Positions 1-8,458 of a DNA stretch of 64,000 bases are shown here, piece after piece. The translations under genes were made by a program, and so were the position numbers. A model generated the notes under the pieces. That model saw only the letters and a list, made by a program, of their open reading frames with translations, was not told the DNA's origin and did no database searches. The first letter of the stretch is position 1. Every line of letters starts with the position of its first letter. Source of the stretch: Streptomyces hyaluromycini. Lineage in GTDB: Bacteria; Actinomycetota; Actinomycetes; Streptomycetales; Streptomycetaceae. Location of the stretch: contig NZ_BCFL01000028.1 in NCBI RefSeq assembly GCF_002217755.1, forward strand, positions 271,157 to 335,156, in the 5' to 3' direction.

Positions 1-135
1 TCGACGAGCCAGGTGACGTGGCCGGTGGCGACTCGAATGAGTGAGAAGGGACAGCCGATCCGGGGGGAAACCCCCTTCCCCATCCGGGGGTGCCTCGGAT
101 CGCGACCCGGCGAGGGCGAAAATTAGCGTTCGGCC

Positions 136-1305
136 ATGACGTCGACACTTCGGAAGCACCTCGCCATGGCGCTCGCGGTCACCACGCTGCTCGCCGCCGA
201 GGCGGCCGGCGCCGTCGCCCAGTCCGCCGGTCCCTCCACCGTGGAGCGGCTGCGCCGGGACACCGCGGCGATCCAGGCCCTCGGGGTCAGCGGTGTGCAG
301 GCTCGCGTGATCGGGCCCGACGGCCGGCAGTCGGTCGCCACCAGCGGCACCGCCGACCTGGCCACCGGCCGCCCGGTCTCCTCCGACGGCTACTTCCGCA
401 TGGCCAGCACGTCCAAGACGCTGGTCGCCACCGTGGTCCTCCAGCTGGAGGCCGAGGGCCGGCTGTCCCTGGACGACACGGTCGACCACTGGCTGCCCGG
501 AGTGGTGCGGGGCAACGGCAACGACGGCGGCCGGATCACCCTCCGCCAACTCCTCCAGCACACCAGCGGCATCCACGACGACCTGCCCGGATACACCACG
601 CCGGAGGAGTACTACCAGCAGCGCCACGACGTCTACGGTCCCGAGCAGCTGGTCGCCCGGGCCATGGCGCACGCGCCGGACTTCCCGCCCGGCGAGGGCT
701 GGGAGTACTCCAACACCGGCTACGTCCTGCTCGGCATGATCATCCAGAAGGTCACCGGCCAACCCGCCCACCGGGCGATCGAAGACCGCGTCCTGCGCCC
801 GCTCGGCCTCGACCGGACCCGGTGGGCCGGCACCTCGCCCACCCTGCCCCGCCCGCATGCCGAGGCCTACCAGCTCTTCGGCCCCGGTTCCGTGGTGGAC
901 GTCACCGACCAGATACCGGTCGACCACGAGAACCTCTCGTGGGTCACGACCACACGGGACGAGAACGGCCTCCTCCGCGCCCTGCTCGCCGGCCGCCTGC
1001 TACCGGCGCGGCAGCTGGCCGAGATGAAGCGGACCGTCCCCGTGAGCGCGGAGGTCCAGCAGCTGTGGCCCGGCGGCCGGTACGGGCTCGGCCTGTCCGA
1101 ACGCCCGCTGAGCTGCGGCGGAACCTACTGGAGCCACGAGGGCGGGGACGGCGGCTACATCACGCTCAACGGCGTCACCGACGACGGCCGGCGAAGCGCC
1201 GTGGTCTCCATGTCCGAGGCACGCGGCGACACCCTGGAGCACATCCTGGGCCAGGAGAACGCGGCGAGCGCCCTGATCGACCACGCTCTGTGCGCCTCCC
1301 CGTGA
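136..1305 (+). CDS. secreted serine hydrolase, beta-lactamase / D-Ala-D-Ala carboxypeptidase family
   Basis: 389 aa. A basic N-terminus and an Ala-rich hydrophobic stretch (residues 8-29, ending AVAQS) form a Sec signal peptide, so the product should be exported. The three motifs of class C beta-lactamases and R61-type DD-peptidases are in order: S91-T-S-K94 with the acylated serine, Y191-S-N193, and H334-E-G336 in place of KTG, which is typical of Streptomyces DD-peptidases and esterases. The substrate cannot be told from sequence: a peptidoglycan stem peptide, a D-amino acid peptide or an ester are all possible. No strong ribosome site precedes the ATG (AGGGCGAA lies about 20 nt upstream). 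The gene ends 84 bp before argG and looks like a single-gene unit. Confidence 0.9.
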   Translation: MTSTLRKHLAMALAVTTLLAAEAAGAVAQSAGPSTVERLRRDTAAIQALGVSGVQARVIGPDGRQSVATSGTADLATGRPVSSDGYFRMASTSKTLVATVVLQLEAEGRLSLDDTVDHWLPGVVRGNGNDGGRITLRQLLQHTSGIHDDLPGYTTPEEYYQQRHDVYGPEQLVARAMAHAPDFPPGEGWEYSNTGYVLLGMIIQKVTGQPAHRAIEDRVLRPLGLDRTRWAGTSPTLPRPHAEAYQLFGPGSVVDVTDQIPVDHENLSWVTTTRDENGLLRALLAGRLLPARQLAEMKRTVPVSAEVQQLWPGGRYGLGLSERPLSCGGTYWSHEGGDGGYITLNGVTDDGRRSAVVSMSEARGDTLEHILGQENAASALIDHALCASP

Positions 1306-1354
1306 CCGGAGGCCTCGTCGCGGCGGCCGGATCGGGGCGCCCTCAACAGGGGCG

Positions 1355-1390
1355 TTGCATGACCATGCGTTCTCATGCATAATCTTCCTA
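1355..1390 (+). promoter_or_regulatory. argG promoter overlapped by ArgR-type operator, leaderless start
   Basis: TTGCAT (1355-1360) and CATAAT (1378-1383) are separated by exactly 17 bp and form a good vegetative promoter. The expected start point, about 7 nt after the -10, falls on the A of the argG ATG at 1390, and no Shine-Dalgarno sequence is present, so the mRNA is probably leaderless. The same bases form an imperfect palindrome (TTGCATG ... CATGCATAA) with internal CATGC repeats, like actinomycete ARG boxes. ArgR bound here would cover both promoter hexamers. The promoter is read directly from sequence; the ArgR assignment rests on gene context and box similarity. Confidence 0.75.
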
Positions 1391-2838
1391 TGTCCAAGGT
1401 CCTCACCTCCCTTCCCGCCGGCGAGCGCGTCGGCATCGCCTTCTCCGGCGGGCTCGACACCTCGGTGGCGGTCGCGTGGATGCGCGACAAGGGCGCCGTC
1501 CCGTGCACCTACACCGCCGACATCGGCCAGTACGACGAGCCCGACATCGCCTCGGTGCCCGGCCGTGCGCACACCTACGGTGCCGAGATCGCGCGCCTGG
1601 TCGACTGCCGCGCCGCGCTGGTCGAGGAGGGCCTGGCCGCGCTCACCTGCGGTGCGTTCCACATCCGCTCGGGCGGACGGTCGTACTTCAACACCACGCC
1701 GCTCGGCCGTGCCGTCACCGGCACGCTGCTGGTGCGGGCCATGCTGGAGGACGACGTCCAGATCTGGGGCGACGGGTCGACCTTCAAGGGCAACGACATC
1801 GAGCGGTTCTACCGGTACGGGCTGCTCGCCAACCCGCACCTGCGGATCTACAAGCCGTGGCTGGACGCGGACTTCGTGACCGAGCTCGGCGGCCGCAAGG
1901 AGATGTCCGAGTGGCTGGTGGCCCACGGGCTGCCGTACCGGGACAGCACGGAGAAGGCGTACTCCACCGACGCCAACATCTGGGGTGCCACGCACGAGGC
2001 GAAGACCCTGGAGCACCTGGACAACGGCATCGAGACCGTCGAGCCGATCATGGGTGTGCGGTTCTGGGACCCCGAGGTCGAGATCCTCCCCGAGGACGTC
2101 ACCATCGGCTTCGACCAGGGCCGCCCTGTCACCGTCAACGGCAAGGAGTTCGAGACCGCCGTCGAGCTGGTCATGGAGGCCAACGCGATCGGCGGCCGGC
2201 ACGGGCTCGGCATGTCCGACCAGATCGAGAACCGGATCATCGAGGCCAAGAGCCGGGGCATCTACGAGGCGCCGGGCATGGCGCTGCTGCACGCGGCGTA
2301 CGAGCGCCTCGTCAACGCGATCCACAACGAGGACACGGTCGCGCAGTACCACAACGAGGGTCGGCGGCTCGGCCGGCTGATGTACGAGGGCCGGTGGCTG
2401 GACCCGCAGGCGCTGATGATCCGCGAGTCGCTGCAGCGGTGGGTCGGCGCGGCCGTCACCGGTGAGGTGACGCTGCGGCTGCGGCGTGGCGAGGACTACT
2501 CGATCCTCGACACGACGGGGCCGGCGTTCAGTTACCACCCGGACAAGCTGTCGATGGAGCGCACCGAGGACGCCGCGTTCGGTCCGGTGGACCGGATCGG
2601 GCAGCTCACGATGCGCAACCTCGACATCGCCGACTCCCGCGCGAAGCTGGAGCAGTACGCGGGGCTGGGTCTGATCGGTTCCGCCAACCCGGCGATCGGT
2701 GCGGCGCAGGCTGCGGCGACCGGGCTGATCGGCACCATGCCGGAGGGGGGCGCCGAGGCGATCGCGTCCCGCGGGGAGGCTGCGCCGGACGCCGACGAGC
2801 TGCTGGACCGGGCGGCGATGGAACTGGGCACGGACTGA
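1390..2838 (+). CDS. argG: argininosuccinate synthase
   Basis: 482 aa from the ATG at 1390. An in-frame ATG at 1375 lies inside the -10 region and is not credible. The enzyme condenses citrulline and aspartate with ATP in the penultimate step of arginine synthesis. The N-terminus has the nucleotide-binding loop SGGLDTS (residues 19-25 of this frame). The long form (over 440 aa, with segments such as GGRSYFNTTPLGRAVTG and KGNDIERFYRYGL) belongs to the E. coli-like class rather than the roughly 400-aa class. It stands alone, away from other arg genes, with its own repressor-type promoter and a strong terminator after it. The C-terminal 40 residues are Ala/Gly-rich and variable. Confidence 0.96.
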   Translation: MSKVLTSLPAGERVGIAFSGGLDTSVAVAWMRDKGAVPCTYTADIGQYDEPDIASVPGRAHTYGAEIARLVDCRAALVEEGLAALTCGAFHIRSGGRSYFNTTPLGRAVTGTLLVRAMLEDDVQIWGDGSTFKGNDIERFYRYGLLANPHLRIYKPWLDADFVTELGGRKEMSEWLVAHGLPYRDSTEKAYSTDANIWGATHEAKTLEHLDNGIETVEPIMGVRFWDPEVEILPEDVTIGFDQGRPVTVNGKEFETAVELVMEANAIGGRHGLGMSDQIENRIIEAKSRGIYEAPGMALLHAAYERLVNAIHNEDTVAQYHNEGRRLGRLMYEGRWLDPQALMIRESLQRWVGAAVTGEVTLRLRRGEDYSILDTTGPAFSYHPDKLSMERTEDAAFGPVDRIGQLTMRNLDIADSRAKLEQYAGLGLIGSANPAIGAAQAAATGLIGTMPEGGAEAIASRGEAAPDADELLDRAAMELGTD

Positions 2839-2853
2839 GCGTTCCGCTCAGGG

Positions 2854-2879
2854 GGGCCGACCTGGTGACGGGTCGGCCC
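2854..2879 (+). terminator. argG terminator
   Basis: GGGCCGACC (2854-2862) pairs perfectly with GGTCGGCCC (2871-2879) around an 8-nt loop, followed by TTCTCGTCTT. It lies 15 bp after the argG stop. Confidence 0.8.
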
Positions 2880-2941
2880 TTCTCGTCTTGGCGGGGTGCG
2901 CTTGGGCGTCCGCGCCGTGGTTACGGCCGGTTGAGCGGCCA

Positions 2942-3165
2942 GTGCGACGCCGTCGTGCGTTCTCGCGCAGTTCCCCGCGCCCCTGAGGGGCGCGCCGTGG
3001 TGGGCCACCGTCAGGGAGCCGGTGCGGCACCGTCGTGGTTGCTCGCGCAGTTCCCCGCGCCCCTGACGGGGCGCTGCAGTCGCGTCAGCCACATAGCTGC
3101 GGGCAATCGGTGGGCGCAGCGGCACCCTGCCGGCGCCGGTGAGCGACACCCCGGCCCCCGGCTGG
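2942..3165. repeat. cluster of dispersed Streptomyces intergenic repeats
   Basis: Two direct copies of a 44-bp unit lie at 2942-2985 and 3022-3065, both ending TCGCGCAGTTCCCCGCGCC and followed by a short GGGGCGC inverted arm. The same element appears in opposite orientation at 4955-4995. At 3095-3165 is a different element containing GGGCGCAGCGGCACCCTGCC, which recurs at 53690-53720. No gene is visible in the 406 bp between argG and the next gene; terminator and repeats fill it. Confidence 0.7.
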
Positions 3166-3244
3166 CCGCACCTGGTGGAAATCGGGCCAGGGCTCCGGGA
3201 TTGGCCTTGGTCGGCCGCGGTGCGGAAGCTCTAGCGTCTGGTGC

Positions 3245-4057
3245 ATGCGGATTCGAATCGTCGATGCCTTTGCCGAGCGGGCCTTTGCCGGGAACCCCGC
3301 CGGAGTCGTGCTGCTCGATGCCTTTCCCGGTGACGCGTGGATGCAGAGCGTCGCCATGGAGGTGAACCACGCCGAGACCGCGTTCGCCCACCCCCTGCCC
3401 GAGGGCGGGGACGCCGACTGGGCGTTGCGGTGGTTCACCCCGGTCACGGAGGTCGCCATGTGCGGGCATGCCACCCTTGCCACCGCCCATGTGCTGAGCA
3501 CGACGCAGGCGCAGGCGGGACCCACGCGGTTTGCCACCCGCAGCGGCGTGTTGATCGCGACGCCGAACGCGGACGGGTCGATCACCCTCGACTTCCCCAC
3601 CGCCCCGCTCACCCGCGTCGACGTGCCCGACGGGGTCACCGAGGCGCTCGGGGCCGAGCCCGTCGCCGTCTTCGACACCGGGCCGAACATCGGGGACCTG
3701 CTCCTCGAACTCGCCGACGAGAAGACCGTCCTCGGCCTCTCCCCCGACCACAAGGCCCTCGGCGCCTACTCCGCGCGCGGGATCATCGCCACCGCCCGCG
3801 CCGAGGACCCTGCCAAGGGGTACGACTACGTCTCCCGCTGCTTCTTCCCGAACGTCGGCATCGACGAGGATCCGGTGACCGGGAGTGCGCACACCGCCCT
3901 CGCGCCGCACTGGTCCGGGCGGCTGGGGAGCGACGATCTGACGGGGCTCCAGGCCTCCCGTCGTACCGGGCTCGTGCGTACCTCGCTGCGCGGCGACCGC
4001 GTCCTGCTGACCGGGCGCGCGGTCACCGTCATCGACGGCGAACTGCTCACGCCGTAG
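3245..4057 (+). CDS. PhzF-family isomerase/epimerase
   Basis: 270 aa, the normal length for the PhzF/diaminopimelate-epimerase-like fold. Family signatures are the N-terminal DAFAERAFAGNPAGVVLLD, the MCGHATLATAHVL motif around residue 76, and EDPVTGSAHTALAPHW near the C-terminus. The conserved glutamate is the E of the NHAETAF segment (about residue 44). Members isomerise small acidic metabolites; the substrate here is unknown and no phenazine genes are nearby. There is no Shine-Dalgarno sequence: TAGCGT at 3232-3237 sits where a -10 box would place transcription at the ATG, so the gene may be leaderless. Its end overlaps the convergent protease gene by 11 bp. Confidence 0.88.
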   Translation: MRIRIVDAFAERAFAGNPAGVVLLDAFPGDAWMQSVAMEVNHAETAFAHPLPEGGDADWALRWFTPVTEVAMCGHATLATAHVLSTTQAQAGPTRFATRSGVLIATPNADGSITLDFPTAPLTRVDVPDGVTEALGAEPVAVFDTGPNIGDLLLELADEKTVLGLSPDHKALGAYSARGIIATARAEDPAKGYDYVSRCFFPNVGIDEDPVTGSAHTALAPHWSGRLGSDDLTGLQASRRTGLVRTSLRGDRVLLTGRAVTVIDGELLTP

Positions 4058-4847
4058 GCAGCCAGCCCACCTTGCCGGCGAGCAGCGCGTAGCCGACGAA
4101 GGCGCCGATGTCGAGCAGGGAATGCGCGACCACCAGGGGACCGACCCGGCCCCACCGCCGGTACAGGTAGACGAAGACGACGCCCATCACCATGTTGCCG
4201 ACGAAGCCGCCGATCCCCTGGTAGAGGTGGTACGAGCCGCGCAGGACGGAACTGGCCACCAGCGCCGTGCCGGCGGTCCAGCCCAACTGGTCAAGGCGGC
4301 GCAGCAGATAGCCGACCACGATGACCTCTTCGAGGATCGCGTTCTGCATCGCGGAGAGGATCAGCACGGGGTACTTCCACCACACCTCCGGCAGCGCCTC
4401 CGGGACCACCGTGAGGTTGAAACCGAGGCCGCGTGCGGCCAGGTAGAAGGCGATTCCGGTGCTGCCGATCACCGAGGCGACGGCCGCGCCGCGCCCGAGG
4501 TCGGGCCAGGGGCGGGTGCGGTCGAAGCCGAGCGTGCGCAGGCTCGCGCCCTCGCGCAGGAGGAGGTGGGCGACGAGGAGGACGGGGACGAGTGCCGTCG
4601 CGATACCGAAGAGCTGCCAGGCCAGATCCAGCCAGGGGCGGCCCGGCGCGGCCGACGCGTTGAGGGTCGCCGCCTGGTCCTTGAGGCCGCCCGGTTTGGT
4701 GACCGAGCCGACAAAGCTGATCAGGGCGGACACTCCGCTCGCACCGAGCGAAAGCCCCAGGACGAGCAGCGTCTCGTCCCTGAACATGCGTTGCGAGGGC
4801 CGCTCCAGTGGGTAAGCACCGGCCACCTGATCCGCCTCCACCTGCAC
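4047..4847 (-). CDS. CPBP-family intramembrane metalloprotease
   Basis: 266 aa, polytopic, with about six to seven hydrophobic segments. Motifs of the CAAX/bacteriocin-processing (CPBP, Abi) family are present: a Glu pair in QNAILEEVIVVGYLLRR, then R-x3-H in VLRGSYHLYQG, and a final conserved H in VAHSLLDIG. These supply the glutamate and histidine metal ligands in a membrane protease. The start is GTG, chosen because GGAGG lies 5 nt upstream. Substrate and role are not evident. It is convergent with and overlaps the PhzF gene and appears monocistronic. Confidence 0.88.
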   Translation of the reverse strand: MQVEADQVAGAYPLERPSQRMFRDETLLVLGLSLGASGVSALISFVGSVTKPGGLKDQAATLNASAAPGRPWLDLAWQLFGIATALVPVLLVAHLLLREGASLRTLGFDRTRPWPDLGRGAAVASVIGSTGIAFYLAARGLGFNLTVVPEALPEVWWKYPVLILSAMQNAILEEVIVVGYLLRRLDQLGWTAGTALVASSVLRGSYHLYQGIGGFVGNMVMGVVFVYLYRRWGRVGPLVVAHSLLDIGAFVGYALLAGKVGWLPTA

Positions 4848-4954
4848 TCCTGCCTCCAGCCGAGCAATCCCGCCGCCCCATGGGACGTCCCAGCTTGCCC
4901 GATCAACCTGAAGCAGGCACGACCGACCCCCGTGGAAGAGGAAGGCCCACTACA

Positions 4955-5027
4955 GCGCCCCGAAAGGGGCGCGGGGAACTGCGCGACCAGCCCCCACGGC
5001 GCCGCACCCGGCAACCCACGCCCCCCA
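4955..5027 (+). repeat. dispersed intergenic repeat copy
   Basis: GCGCCCC-GAAA-GGGGCGC forms a short hairpin followed by GGGGAACTGCGCGACCAGCC. This is the inverse-oriented copy of the units at 2942-3065. The surrounding 235 bp (4848-5082) between the protease start and the next gene hold no ORF with coding character. Confidence 0.65.
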
Positions 5028-5082
5028 ACGGCGCCGCACCCGGCATCCCACCGCCCCTCCCACGGCGCGACCCCGTCGGCCC

Positions 5083-6603
5083 TCACCCCAGCGGCACCGG
5101 CTCCAATAACCCCACCGGCCAGGTGTGCACCGGCTCCCCCTCGTTCATCAGCTCCGCATAGCGCCGCGTCATCGCGGCCAGCGCCGCATCCCTCGGCAGC
5201 CCCCGCTCCAGTGCCCGGTGGAACGTCGCCGCCTGCCAGGACGCCCCGTTGACCCGCCTGCGGCACCGCTCCTCGATCACGCCGAGGTAGAAGTCCCGGT
5301 CGGCGGGCTCCACCCCCCACGCGTCCAGCCCGGCCTCCGCCAGCGGCAGCAGCTCGTCGCGGACCAGGGTGACCGCGTCCACCTCCGCCGTACCGCCGCC
5401 GTACCGCGCCCGCCTCGGCCAGACCAGCCGTGCGTCGATCCCGTGCCGGCACGCCGCGTCGAAGTTCGCCTCGGCCGTGGCGAACGGCAGCCGCGTCCAC
5501 ACCGGGCGGGACTCCTCCGCGAGGGCGCGGACCAGGCCGTAGTAGAACGCCGCGTTGGCGACGACGTCGGTGACGGTGGGCCCGGCCGGCAGCACGCGGT
5601 TCTCGACGCGCAGGTGGGGGACGCCGTCGGCGATGCCGTAGACCGGCCGGTTCCAGCGGTACACCGTGCCGTTGTGCAGGACGAGTTCCGCGAGCTTCGG
5701 CACTCCGCCCGCGTCGAGGACGGCCAGCGGGTCCTCCTCGTCGCAGATCGGGAGGAGGGCCGGGAAGAAGCGCAGGTTCTCCTCGAACAGCTCGAAGGCC
5801 GAGCTGATCCAGCGTTCGCCGAACCAGGTGCGCGGCCGTACGCCCTGGGCCTGGAGCTCCGGCGGGCGGGTGTCGGTGGCCTGGAGGAACAGCGGGGGGC
5901 GGGACTCCCGCCACAGTTCACGGCCGAAGAGGAACGGGGAGTTCGCGCCCACGGCGATCTGCGCGGCGACCGCCGCCTGTGCCGCGTTCCACACGTCGGC
6001 GAAGCGGGCCGGGGTGACCTGGAGGTGCAGCTGCACGGAGGTGCAGGCGGCCTCCGGGACGATCGACTTCGAGGTGCACACGAGGTGCTCGACGCCCTCG
6101 ATGTCGAGCAGGAAGTCCTCGCCGCGGGCGGCCACGATCTGGTCGTTCAGCAGGGTGTACCGGTCCACCTCGGAGAGGTTCGCGGAGACCAGGTCGTCCC
6201 GCTCCAGCGTGGGCAGGATGCCGGTCATCACGATCCCGGCGTCCACCTCGCCCGCCTTCCGGTCGGCGTAGGCCAGCGAGGTCCGGAGTTCCTCCGCGAG
6301 CCGGTCGAAAACCCGGCCGCCAAGCCGGTGTGGAGCTATGTTCACTTCCAGATTGAACATGGCGAGTTCTGTTTGGAAATCACGGCTCGCGATACGTTCC
6401 AGAACCTGACCGTTCAACATTCTCGGCAAGCCGTCGGCGCCGGCCAGATTCAATTCGATCTCGACGCCCATGAGGTTCTTGGGGCGGTCGAACCGCTTCT
6501 CCACCAGCAGCCGTTCCAGCCCCGCCAGACAGTCGTGGAGCTTTTCGCGGTAGTGCCGGCGATCGGACAGGTCGAACCGGCCCGCCGCGACCTTCTCCCC
6601 CAT
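5083..6603 (-). CDS. glutamate-cysteine ligase (GCS2) family protein
   Basis: 506 aa from the ATG at 6603, which has GGAGGG at a good distance; longer frames upstream lack a ribosome site. N-terminal NLMGVEIELNL and FNLEVNIAPHRL, mid-region CTSVQLHLQV and later HLRVENRVLPAGPT match the ATP-grasp-like glutamate-cysteine ligase fold, which makes gamma-glutamyl or related amides. Streptomyces use mycothiol rather than glutathione, so the product may be gamma-glutamylcysteine for another pathway such as ergothioneine, or the enzyme may act on a different amine. No egt genes are adjacent. The gene stands alone between repeats and a gene-poor stretch. Confidence 0.8.
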   Translation of the reverse strand: MGEKVAAGRFDLSDRRHYREKLHDCLAGLERLLVEKRFDRPKNLMGVEIELNLAGADGLPRMLNGQVLERIASRDFQTELAMFNLEVNIAPHRLGGRVFDRLAEELRTSLAYADRKAGEVDAGIVMTGILPTLERDDLVSANLSEVDRYTLLNDQIVAARGEDFLLDIEGVEHLVCTSKSIVPEAACTSVQLHLQVTPARFADVWNAAQAAVAAQIAVGANSPFLFGRELWRESRPPLFLQATDTRPPELQAQGVRPRTWFGERWISSAFELFEENLRFFPALLPICDEEDPLAVLDAGGVPKLAELVLHNGTVYRWNRPVYGIADGVPHLRVENRVLPAGPTVTDVVANAAFYYGLVRALAEESRPVWTRLPFATAEANFDAACRHGIDARLVWPRRARYGGGTAEVDAVTLVRDELLPLAEAGLDAWGVEPADRDFYLGVIEERCRRRVNGASWQAATFHRALERGLPRDAALAAMTRRYAELMNEGEPVHTWPVGLLEPVPLG

Positions 6604-7159
6604 CGAAGCGTCCCTCCTCGAATGGGCGGGCCGGGCTTCCGGCCGCCGGTGTCCCGAGTCCAGGTGGGATGATGCCCAGCGGAGGCGATCGATAACGTCG
6701 CGCGGGGCACCGGCACCCGCTACTCTGTTGGAATGTGTCCCGCGGCACATTCACGAGGCATGGAGCAGCATGCAACTTCGGGTTCCCCGTTCCCCTCGTG
6801 AAAAACGCCGACTACATCCGGCCTACCGCGACAGCCTCGTAATCCGAGGTCAGCAGGGTTTCGACGGGCAGGAAATCGGGAGGATTCCGCACGAATCTAC
6901 GGCCGAATTGCGCCTTGTTCGGTTGTATGAAACAGCCCGGTGAAACACCACCTGAACAGGCGTCGTATAAACTCCGCGGACAAGGCAGAAGGCTGGCGCC
7001 CACGGTCCTGGTTCCTGCCGTCTGAGCGACGTGCGGCAGGCAACGCCCGCATCTCTCTTCACCGAACCGGGCCCCCGCCTCTCTGACCCCTGTGAGCTGA
7101 CAGCGCCGTCCGCCCCCGCCCTCGCGCCACCGCGCCTGTCGAATGAGAGGCGACCCACC
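6604..7159. other. gene-free stretch with an inverted repeat
   Basis: About 556 bp of visibly lower GC than its surroundings. A frame at 6728-6943 has only about 55-60% GC at third positions, against over 90% in neighbouring genes, so it is not credible as a gene. GAATGTG (6731-6737) and CACATTC (6746-6752) form an inverted repeat that could be an operator, and GGTGAAACACC at about 6949-6959 is a second small palindrome. The region should hold the promoters for the ligase gene and for the small gene at 7160. Confidence 0.5.
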
Positions 7160-7744
7160 ATGCCGCTGCAAGTCCCTCCTGCCCCCGCGCCCGCACTGCG
7201 TTCCGTCCTCACCGCCCTCGGTTCCCCCACCGCGGTCCGCGAGGCCCGGACCCCCTCCCTGCGCACCGCCCAGGGACCCGCGACCCCCGAACTCCCCCTT
7301 CCCGTGCACGTCATGGACCGGATCACCCCGGAGGGCGTGTCCGCCACCCGGCTGGCCGGCTGGCGCTTCCTGATCCGCTGCGGCGACCGGGCGGTGGCCG
7401 CGGCCGACACGATGCTCACCCCGGACGGCTGGGCCTTCTCGCACTTCTTCGAGGGCCCGTACATCACCTCCACCGAGCGCGCCCTGCACCAGGCCGAGGC
7501 CCTGCAACAGACGTACCAGCCACGCCTGTTGTCCCTGCCCGGCCTCTACATGCTCACCCTGTGGCTGCACGGCGACTGCACGGCGGACGGCGCCGAGGGA
7601 CACCCGGCCGCCACCGACCTGCTGGTGCCGCTGGCGCCCGCCCCGCCCGGTATCGCGGCCCACCGGCCGCACCTGGTCGCCGAGCTGCTCCCGGTGCTGA
7701 CCGACAGGATCACCCCGGCCCCCCTGCTGATCACGCCCGCCTGA
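7160..7744 (+). CDS. conserved hypothetical protein
   Basis: 194 aa from the ATG at 7160, which is preceded by GAGAGG; a longer frame from 7031 lacks a ribosome site and looks non-coding. No domain is recognised. The N-terminus is Pro/Ala-rich, the middle has a compact segment with TRLAGWRFLIRCGDRAVAAA and SHFFEGPYITSTERAL, and the C-terminus ends TDRITPAPLLITPA. There is no signal peptide or membrane helix, so it is probably cytosolic. Codon use is normal for the genome. A terminator follows directly. Function unknown. Confidence 0.75.
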   Translation: MPLQVPPAPAPALRSVLTALGSPTAVREARTPSLRTAQGPATPELPLPVHVMDRITPEGVSATRLAGWRFLIRCGDRAVAAADTMLTPDGWAFSHFFEGPYITSTERALHQAEALQQTYQPRLLSLPGLYMLTLWLHGDCTADGAEGHPAATDLLVPLAPAPPGIAAHRPHLVAELLPVLTDRITPAPLLITPA

Positions 7745-7757
7745 CGCCGTCGCCTCC

Positions 7758-7791
7758 GTACCCCGCCGCTACCCGTCCAGCGGCGGGGTAC
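7758..7791 (+). terminator. terminator after the 7160 gene
   Basis: GTACCCCGCCGC (7758-7769) pairs perfectly with GCGGCGGGGTAC (7780-7791) across a 10-nt loop, 13 bp after the stop codon. Confidence 0.8.
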
Positions 7792-8143
7792 GCGCGCGTT
7801 GCGGGGTACGGGCGTATTTTTGTAGGGCACAGCCCAGGACACCGGTGTCATGGTCCGAGGCACCGGATTCCGCTCGTACGAGCAATTCACCGCTCCTAAG
7901 AGCCGGAATAGCCCTCGCCTCGCGATGGCCCGCCGTCCGGACTAGCCCCATCCGGCCATGCGAAACCATCCGAATCGGCAACCCGGCCGGGATGAACCGT
8001 CCGCGCGGGTGACGCGTCTCCAATCTGTGAGAAGCGGTGCAGCGAAATCCCTGCGGAGCAACGCCCGAAAGGCAACACTGGATTCCGACCGACTCATCAG
8101 TACGGGGGCCCGAATGATCACGACCGAGCGAGAGACCCTATCC
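7792..8143. other. intergenic region with small palindromes
   Basis: No gene is seen in these 352 bp. Perfect short palindromes are ACACCGGTGT (about 7840-7849) and GCTCGTACGAGC (about 7873-7884). The AT-rich run GTATTTTTGTAGGG (about 7811-7824) may be part of a promoter. The downstream half probably carries the promoter and leader of the DUF5999 gene. Confidence 0.4.
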
Positions 8144-8350
8144 ATGTGCCAGCACCAGCCGCCGTGTCCGACAGCCGAATCCGCCGACCGGGAGTCCGCC
8201 CGCCTCACGGCGCACCACCCGGAGCAGGGCTGGAGCCTGCTGTGCAACGGCGTTCTGCTCTTCGAGGACACCGGTGAGCTCCTGCCCGACGGCCAGATCA
8301 TCGCGCCGCACCGCCCGCTCGGTGCCGGCCGCGTGGTGACCGCCGCCTGA
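8144..8350 (+). CDS. DUF5999 family small protein
   Basis: 68 aa from ATG-TGC. The sequence starts MCQHQPPCP, followed by ARLTAHHPEQGWSLLCNGV and LPDGQIIAPHRP, the pattern of the short actinomycete DUF5999 family. Two N-terminal cysteines and a histidine (C2, H4, C8) could bind metal. An in-frame ATG at 8114 would add 10 residues; the family usually begins at MCQHQ. Function is unknown. It lies alone between a gene-poor region and a bidirectional terminator. Confidence 0.82.
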   Translation: MCQHQPPCPTAESADRESARLTAHHPEQGWSLLCNGVLLFEDTGELLPDGQIIAPHRPLGAGRVVTAA

Positions 8351-8409
8351 GAGACCACCGCATCACCCCCGGGCGGCCCCGCCGCTCCGCCCGGTGACCC
8401 GCAGGGGCC

Positions 8410-8450
8410 GGACGCACACACATGGTGCGCACCGGCCCCGATGTGCGTCC
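8410..8450. terminator. bidirectional hairpin between DUF5999 gene and xylanase
   Basis: GGACGCACA (8410-8418) pairs with TGTGCGTCC (8442-8450), with a nested GGTGCGCACC palindrome in the loop. Two convergent genes end on either side (8350 and 8459), so it probably stops both. Confidence 0.65.
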
Positions 8451-8458
8451 GGGGTTGG

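Noticed and set aside
6728..6943. 71-codon open frame
   Set aside because: Third-position GC is near 55-60%, against over 90% in true genes here, and there is no ribosome site or recognisable motif.
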